This document shows positions 59,501 through 64,000 of a stretch of 64,000 bases of DNA, in pieces. This stretch comes from Paractinoplanes ovalisporus (GTDB lineage Bacteria; Actinomycetota; Actinomycetes; Mycobacteriales; Micromonosporaceae), in the NCBI RefSeq assembly GCF_016834655.1, contig NZ_JAENHP010000010.1, positions 124,001 through 188,000 on the forward strand, written 5' to 3'. Under the pieces are notes generated by a model. That model ran no database searches. It was given only the letters and a program-made list of their open reading frames with translations, and had not been told where the DNA came from. The position numbers were made by a program, and so were the translations under genes. Within the stretch, counting starts at the first letter, position 1, and each line of letters begins with the position of its first letter.

Positions 59501-60261
59501 GCCTGGACGAGCTGGCGCCGATCGGGCTGGACGAGCTGGTCGACCGTGCGGGGCTGCTGACCCGGGTCGACCGCAAATATCTGCTGCCGGTCGCCGTGCT
59601 GCCGCAGGTGCTGGCCGGACTGCCCGCCGGCACCAGGGTCCTGCGGATCGACCGCCGGCAGCGATTCCGATACCGGTCGGCCTATCTCGACACCCCCGGC
59701 CTGGACAGCTACCTGACGACGGCGCACCGGCGGCGACGGCGGTTCAAGGTGCGGATCCGCAGCTATCTCGACTCCGGCACGCACTTTCTGGAGACCAAGA
59801 CCCGCGGTCCCCGGGGCACGACGGTCAAGACCCGGTTCCCGTACGAGGGTGGCCGCACCCACCTCGACCCCGACATGCGCGATCTGGCCGTCGCCGCGCT
59901 GGCCGACGCCGGGGTCGCCGCCGAGGGGTTCCGCTTCGATCTGGCCCTGACCACCGCGTACGAACGCACCACGCTGTTCCTCCCCTCGACCAGCAGCCGA
60001 GTCACCATCGACGAGCACCTGACCTGGACGCTGCCCGGCGGGCCCGCGCTGACCACGCCGGGCCGGGTGATCGTCGAGACGAAGTCGGGCCGGTCAACCT
60101 CGCCGGTCGACCGGCTGCTGTGGTCGCTGTCGCACCGGCCGTGCCCGGTCTCCAAGTACGCCACCGGGCTGGCCGCCCTGCGCCCGGACCTGCCCGCCAA
60201 CCGCTGGCGCTCGGTTCTGCGGCGCCATTTCGAGTCCACCGCCGCTGCAGAAAGGTGCTGA
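59497..60261 (+). CDS. VTC-domain (triphosphate-tunnel) protein, polyphosphate-polymerase-like
   Basis: This 254-residue protein has the basic/acidic tunnel motifs of the VTC/TTM fold: RVDRKYLLP, FRYRSAYLDTP, RRRFKVRIRSY, FLETKTR, a run of alternating acidic/basic strands and VIVETKS, then SKYATG. Yeast Vtc4 makes polyphosphate from ATP with this domain. Bacterial forms next to DUF4956 are uncharacterised, so polymerase activity is a family-based guess. It lies between DUF4956 and a carbohydrate-binding lipoprotein in one operon. Confidence 0.88.
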   Translation: MSLDELAPIGLDELVDRAGLLTRVDRKYLLPVAVLPQVLAGLPAGTRVLRIDRRQRFRYRSAYLDTPGLDSYLTTAHRRRRRFKVRIRSYLDSGTHFLETKTRGPRGTTVKTRFPYEGGRTHLDPDMRDLAVAALADAGVAAEGFRFDLALTTAYERTTLFLPSTSSRVTIDEHLTWTLPGGPALTTPGRVIVETKSGRSTSPVDRLLWSLSHRPCPVSKYATGLAALRPDLPANRWRSVLRRHFESTAAAERC

Positions 60262-60263
60262 CC

Positions 60264-62030
60264 ATGAGGATCCGGAAGAAGTTTCTCGCCGCCGTCACCT
60301 CGGCCGTTCTGGCCGGGGCCGCGCTGGCCGGTTGCTCCGGCACCGCCGAAACCACGGCCGCAGCCGCCTCCACGACCACCGCGGCGGTCGACGTCGCGCA
60401 GAGCGCCGCCGACGTCCTCGCCGCGAACAAAACGGTCCACACCGCCGCCGAGGCCGACACCGGCAACGCGGTCTCGATCACGTTGTCGGGCAGCTCCGCG
60501 ACGGCGTCCGGCGACGGTGTCACCGTCGACGGCTCCACCGTCACGATCACCGCGGCCGGAACCTACCGGATCACCGGCTCGCTCACCGACGGTCAGATCG
60601 TCGTGAACGCTGCCGACGCCGATGTCGTCCTGATCCTCGACGGCGCTCAGATCTCCAGCTCCACCACCGCCGCGATCGCGGCCACCGAGGTCGGCCAGCT
60701 CGTCGTCGACCTGGCCGACGGCAGCACCAACGAGCTGGCCGACACCGACTCCTACGCCGACGACGCCGACGTCAACGCGGCCCTGTTCAGCGCCGGCGAC
60801 CTGACCGTCACCGGCACCGGGACGCTGACCGTGACCGGGAACGGCAACGACGCCATCGCGTCCAAGGACGGCCTGCTCATCGAGTCCGGCATGATCACCG
60901 TCACGGCGACCGACGACGGCCTCCGCGGCAAGGACTACCTGGTCGTCACCGGCGGAACGATCAAGGTCACCGCGGGCGGCGACGGGCTCAAGGCGGACAA
61001 CGAGGAGGACGCCGACTCCGGCTACATCGCTGTCTCCGGGGGTGCGGTGTCCGTCACGGCGGGCGGCGACGGCGTCGACGCCACCACCGACCTGGTCCTG
61101 ACCGGCGGGACCCTGAAGGTGACGTCCGGCGGCGGCCACACGGTCGCTCCCTCCGACGAGACGTCGACCAAGGGGCTCAAGTCCGGGGTGATCACCGTGC
61201 TCGAGGGCGGCACCGCCACCGTCGACTCGGCCGACGACGCCGTGCACAGCAACGGCGTGATCCGGGTGAACGGGGTCACGCTCACCGCGGCCAGCGGCGA
61301 CGACGGGCTGCACGCCGACCAGGCCCTGCAGATCGACACGGGCACGGTCGAGGTGACCTCGTCGGTCGAGGGCATCGAGTCGGCGACCATCGTCGTCAAC
61401 GGCGGCGACACCGACATCACGTCCAGCGACGACGGTCTCAACGCGGCGGGCGACTCCGGCGGCGCCGACACCGAGCAGCGCGGTGGTGGCGGCGAGAGCG
61501 TCGGCGACTTCACGGCCACGATCACCGGCGGCACCCTGGTGATCGATGCCGAGGGCGACGGCCTCGACTCCAACGGCACCGCGTCCATCACCGGCGGCAC
61601 CGTGGTGGTCAACGGCCCGGTTCAGGGCGGCAACGGCGCGCTCGACGTCAACGGAAGCTTCACCATCAGCGGCGGCGTCCTCGTCGCGGCCGGCAGTTCG
61701 GGCATGGCGGTGGCGCCCGGCACCGACTCCGCTCAGGGCTGGTTGTCGGCCACGCTCGACGCGACCGTCCCGGCCGGCACCACGCTGCAGGTGGTCGACG
61801 GCGACGGCGAGGTCGTGGCCTCGTTCGTCACCTCCAAGGCGATGCAGAACATCGTCTTCTCCTCGCCCGCCATCACCACGGGCGAGGAGTACGCGATCTA
61901 CTCCGGCGGCTCGGCGTCCGGCGCGAGCGTCGGCGGACTGGCCGAATCGGGCACGCTGGGCTCGGCGACCAAGATCGCCACGGTGACGGCCGGGGAGGCG
62001 CCGGCCGGTGGAAGCGGGCGCGGCCGCTGA
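60264..62030 (+). CDS. Carbohydrate-binding-domain lipoprotein (Cthe_2159-like beta-helix)
   Basis: This 588-residue lipoprotein has a lipobox ALAGC (Cys24). A long series of short beta-strand repeats follows: GTLTVTGNGNDAIASKDGLLIESG, GTIKVTAGGDGLKADNE, GTLKVTSGGG, GTVEVTSSVEGIES (partly quoted). The repeated xGDDGL/GGDGL turns resemble Cthe_2159, a parallel beta-helix that binds cellulose and polygalacturonate with calcium. The start ATG 60264 is three bases after the VTC stop, with AAAGG upstream. It is probably a wall-glycan or plant-polysaccharide binder. Confidence 0.85.
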   Translation: MRIRKKFLAAVTSAVLAGAALAGCSGTAETTAAAASTTTAAVDVAQSAADVLAANKTVHTAAEADTGNAVSITLSGSSATASGDGVTVDGSTVTITAAGTYRITGSLTDGQIVVNAADADVVLILDGAQISSSTTAAIAATEVGQLVVDLADGSTNELADTDSYADDADVNAALFSAGDLTVTGTGTLTVTGNGNDAIASKDGLLIESGMITVTATDDGLRGKDYLVVTGGTIKVTAGGDGLKADNEEDADSGYIAVSGGAVSVTAGGDGVDATTDLVLTGGTLKVTSGGGHTVAPSDETSTKGLKSGVITVLEGGTATVDSADDAVHSNGVIRVNGVTLTAASGDDGLHADQALQIDTGTVEVTSSVEGIESATIVVNGGDTDITSSDDGLNAAGDSGGADTEQRGGGGESVGDFTATITGGTLVIDAEGDGLDSNGTASITGGTVVVNGPVQGGNGALDVNGSFTISGGVLVAAGSSGMAVAPGTDSAQGWLSATLDATVPAGTTLQVVDGDGEVVASFVTSKAMQNIVFSSPAITTGEEYAIYSGGSASGASVGGLAESGTLGSATKIATVTAGEAPAGGSGRGR

Positions 62031-62032
62031 TC

Positions 62033-62986
62033 TCAGGCGACGAACTTCGTCCGGCGTCGGCGGGTGAACAGGAAACCGCCCGCCCCCGCCAGCAGCAGGA
62101 CGAGGCCGCCGCCGGCGACCAGGGCCGTGTTCGCGCCGGTGAGGGCCAAGCCGCCACCGCCGCCCTGGCCGGTGGACGCGTCGGTCGTCGTCGCGGGTGC
62201 GGCCGTGGCCGACGGGGACGCGGAGGTTGCGGTCGGCGTCGGGTCGGTGGTGACGGTCTCGGTGGGGCCGGGGGAGTCGGAGGGCACCGGGGACGTCGGG
62301 TTGCCGGGCGGCACGACGGTCGGGGTCGGGCTGGTCGTCGGGGTCGCGGTCGGGCTCGCCGGCGGCTTGAGAACGAAGTAGTAGGCGATCGAGCCGCGCG
62401 GGTTGTTGCTGCCCTCGCCGGTCGGGACGGGCAGGTCCGCCTTCTGCAGGGTCAGCGGCAGCTTCGTGCCCCGCACCGGGTCGCGGCCCTCCTGCGAGGA
62501 GGCGTTGCGGGCCAGGTTGCGGATGCCGCCGTTCTCCTCGGCGTACGACTTCGGGTACCAGGAGAACAGCAACCAGTGCGGATACTTGATGCGGCTCGCG
62601 TCGGCCTGGCCGGCGATGCTCAGGGGGTTCAGCAGGTAGCTGGTGGCGGCCTGCAGCTCGGTGTCGAACTCGCACCAGGCGCCCTGCACGATGTCGTCGC
62701 CGTAGTACTCGCAGTTGGTCCAGTCGCGCGGCAGTTCCATCTCGCCGGAGACATAGAGGTCGACGACCACTCCGCGTACGGGCGCGGCTCCGACGTTCGC
62801 GATGCCGGCCGCCACGGGCAGCGACTGTCCCTTCTGGAACGGCCGGTAGGTCTGCGTGTCGCCCGCGCTCGCGTTGGTCAGCGCCACGAGCTGCGGTTCC
62901 GGATCAGCGGCCCACGCGGTCGACGGCAGCGTGACGGCGGCAGCGGTGACGGCGGCAACGCCGAGCGCACGGACCAGGTGTTTCAT
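62033..62986 (-). CDS. Secreted surface protein with LALTG sorting signal
   Basis: This 317-residue protein has a signal peptide (VRALGVAAVTAAAVTLPSTAWA). A beta-rich N-terminal domain follows (~30-190, QLVALTNASAGDTQTYRPF, VRGVVVDLYVSG), then a long Pro/Thr/Ser linker (~205-275). LALTG lies at 280-284, before a hydrophobic helix and RRRR tail. LAxTG is the class E sortase signal of high-GC Gram-positives. The ATG at 62986 has GGGGGA six bases upstream. The function of the N-domain is unknown. Confidence 0.82.
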   Translation of the reverse strand: MKHLVRALGVAAVTAAAVTLPSTAWAADPEPQLVALTNASAGDTQTYRPFQKGQSLPVAAGIANVGAAPVRGVVVDLYVSGEMELPRDWTNCEYYGDDIVQGAWCEFDTELQAATSYLLNPLSIAGQADASRIKYPHWLLFSWYPKSYAEENGGIRNLARNASSQEGRDPVRGTKLPLTLQKADLPVPTGEGSNNPRGSIAYYFVLKPPASPTATPTTSPTPTVVPPGNPTSPVPSDSPGPTETVTTDPTPTATSASPSATAAPATTTDASTGQGGGGGLALTGANTALVAGGGLVLLLAGAGGFLFTRRRRTKFVA

Positions 62987-63062
62987 GCGAGATCCCCCGA
63001 AGATCAAAGTCAGAGCGGGGGAACCATACCGGCCCGGGGCGTCGCGCGCTGCCCCGGCCGAC

Positions 63063-63091
63063 GTGCCGGCCGTACGCGGTACGGCCGGCAC
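63063..63091 (-). terminator. Perfect 13-bp hairpin after the protease gene
   Basis: GTGCCGGCCGTAC-GCG-GTACGGCCGGCAC starts 17 bases beyond the protease stop (63108, minus strand). It is a strong intrinsic terminator or mRNA 3'-end hairpin. Confidence 0.8.
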
Positions 63092-63107
63092 ATCACGAAC
63101 GAACTGC

Positions 63108-64000
63108 TCAGCCGCGGCGCCACTTCTGGTTCGCGCCGCCGTGGCACTCCCACAGCACCAGCTTGGCGCCGTCGTTGGGGTTCCATGCCTCGATGTCGGC
63201 GCACTTGTTGGCCTGCGGGTTCACCAGGTCACCGGCGGCCGAGAGGACCCAGCCCTGGGCCGGGTTGCCCGAGCAGCCGACGATCTGCAGGATCGCGCCG
63301 TTGGCGGTCGAGCCCCACGCCACGTCCAGGCACTTGTTGTTCCCCGTACGCAGGGTGCCGTTGACGAACTCCCACTTCTGCGCGGCCGAGCCGTTGCAGT
63401 TCCACATCTGCACGCGGACGCCGTCCGAGAAGTCGCCGTTCGGGATGTCCAGGCAGCGGCCGTTCAGGGCACTGATCAGCGCGCCCCCGGAGCTGCCGCC
63501 CCCGCTGGTGACCAGGTTGATGCCCCAGCGCGACAGGATCGGGTTGACCGGCTGGAACCAGGTCTGCGGGTTGGCCGAGCCACAACCGCCGGAGATGCCG
63601 GAGGTGACGCCCTGGGCCTGGTTGCCGGCGATGACCGAACCGCCCGAGTCGCCCGGGTTGGCGCAGGCGCTCATCCGGCTCATGCCGTACACCGGGCCGT
63701 TCGAGTAGTTGATCGTCTCGTTGCGGCCCTGCAGGGTGCCGCAGGTCCACGAGGAGGTGCGGCCCGAGCGGCAGATCGACGAACCGATCGCGGCGTCGTT
63801 GGAGCCGGCCACGATCACGTTGCCGCCGGCGTAGTTGTTGACCCACGGCTGCGGGGTCCAGTTGCCGTTGGCCGCGACATAGGCCATGTCGGTGTTGGGG
63901 AACTCCGACTCTCCGAAGCTGCCCAGGTCGACGTTGTTGAAGCCCTTGACCGCGGCGCCCCGGCCGCCGCAGTGACCGGCGGTCACGAAGCCGGGCGCGC
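63108..64000 (-). CDS. Trypsin-like (S1, streptogrisin-type) protease with ricin-type lectin domain, 5' end outside window
   Basis: The visible ~297 C-terminal residues begin at FVTAGHCGGRG (catalytic His). They include DMAYV (catalytic Asp) and NPGDSGGSV (catalytic Ser), then SGISGGCG, the streptogrisin layout with paired Cys. A Gly/Ser linker leads to a ricin-B lectin domain (~125 residues; repeated QxW-type motifs NGSAAQKWEF, GNPAQGWVL, GGANQKWRR). The signal and pro-regions lie to the right of base 64000. It is a secreted protease that probably attaches to a glycan through its lectin domain. Confidence 0.92.
   Translation of the reverse strand, partial: APGFVTAGHCGGRGAAVKGFNNVDLGSFGESEFPNTDMAYVAANGNWTPQPWVNNYAGGNVIVAGSNDAAIGSSICRSGRTSSWTCGTLQGRNETINYSNGPVYGMSRMSACANPGDSGGSVIAGNQAQGVTSGISGGCGSANPQTWFQPVNPILSRWGINLVTSGGGSSGGALISALNGRCLDIPNGDFSDGVRVQMWNCNGSAAQKWEFVNGTLRTGNNKCLDVAWGSTANGAILQIVGCSGNPAQGWVLSAAGDLVNPQANKCADIEAWNPNDGAKLVLWECHGGANQKWRRG

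Noticed and set aside
59763..62675. A 970-codon minus-strand frame
   Set aside because: It is opposite the VTC and beta-helix lipoprotein genes, is compositionally biased, and no family is recognisable; the sense strand encodes clear domains.
60332..63364. A 1,010-codon plus-strand frame, extremely rich in Arg/Gly/His
   Set aside because: It is the +1-type shadow of the beta-helix gene and runs across two oppositely directed genes.

Overview
The window is very GC-rich DNA with strong third-position GC bias, many GTG starts, many apparently leaderless genes, Tat signals and secreted polysaccharidases with Thr/Pro linkers. This points to a filamentous actinomycete. The recurring family types (nitrate/nitrite-sensing-domain kinases, SCO2524-type proteins, CBM2-GH62, CotH/VTC-type neighbours) suggest Micromonosporaceae, probably Actinoplanes or a close relative; this is inference from style, not from a marker gene. 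It reads as chromosomal. I see no rRNA, tRNA, CRISPR, insertion sequence or phage gene, and no gene-free stretch longer than about 300 bases.

Layout, left to right. 1-3605: a PaoABC-like periplasmic molybdenum aldehyde oxidoreductase operon with a divergent LysR regulator. 3740-11493: secreted or surface proteins (PQQ-type sugar dehydrogenase lipoprotein, an LPxTG protein, a Tat-exported lactonase, an EF-hand alpha/beta hydrolase) and a membrane PAS sensor. 11573-18676: two sensor kinases, an AraC regulator, and an EamA exporter divergent from its LysR regulator. 18677-26680: a 5'-truncated beta-propeller gene, a GntR/DUF1648 pair, a secreted tripeptidyl-aminopeptidase-like hydrolase, hypothetical proteins, and a divergent AraC/SDR pair.

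26721-34238 is the most striking region. A 1,495-residue protein joins a caspase-like protease (His73/Cys132), a STAND-type P-loop NTPase and about 700 residues of WD40 propeller. It is translationally coupled to an SCO2524-family protein and divergent from a serine hydrolase, with a small membrane protein beyond. The architecture is that of a bacterial conflict or cell-death system.

34364-40094 is one two-component and efflux locus: OmpR-type regulator, kinase, lipoprotein, membrane-fusion protein, ABC ATPase and MacB-like permease. The same TAAGG direct repeat lies before the regulator and before the efflux genes. 40152-48147 carries plant-polysaccharide enzymes (PL3, CBM2-GH62, a GH51-like arabinofuranosidase), a CebR-like operator, a ChW-repeat secreted protein and another AraC/SDR pair. 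48209-56157 is a peptide/oligosaccharide-type ABC importer, a ROK repressor and an arylsulfatase; a near-identical 21-bp operator lies at both the importer and the ROK promoters. 56120-58721 is eroded: an ABC ATPase with a deleted partner permease, and a twice-frameshifted sulfatase. 58898-62030 is a DUF4956-VTC-carbohydrate-binding lipoprotein operon. The window ends with an LAxTG surface protein and a partial trypsin-like protease with a ricin-type lectin domain.
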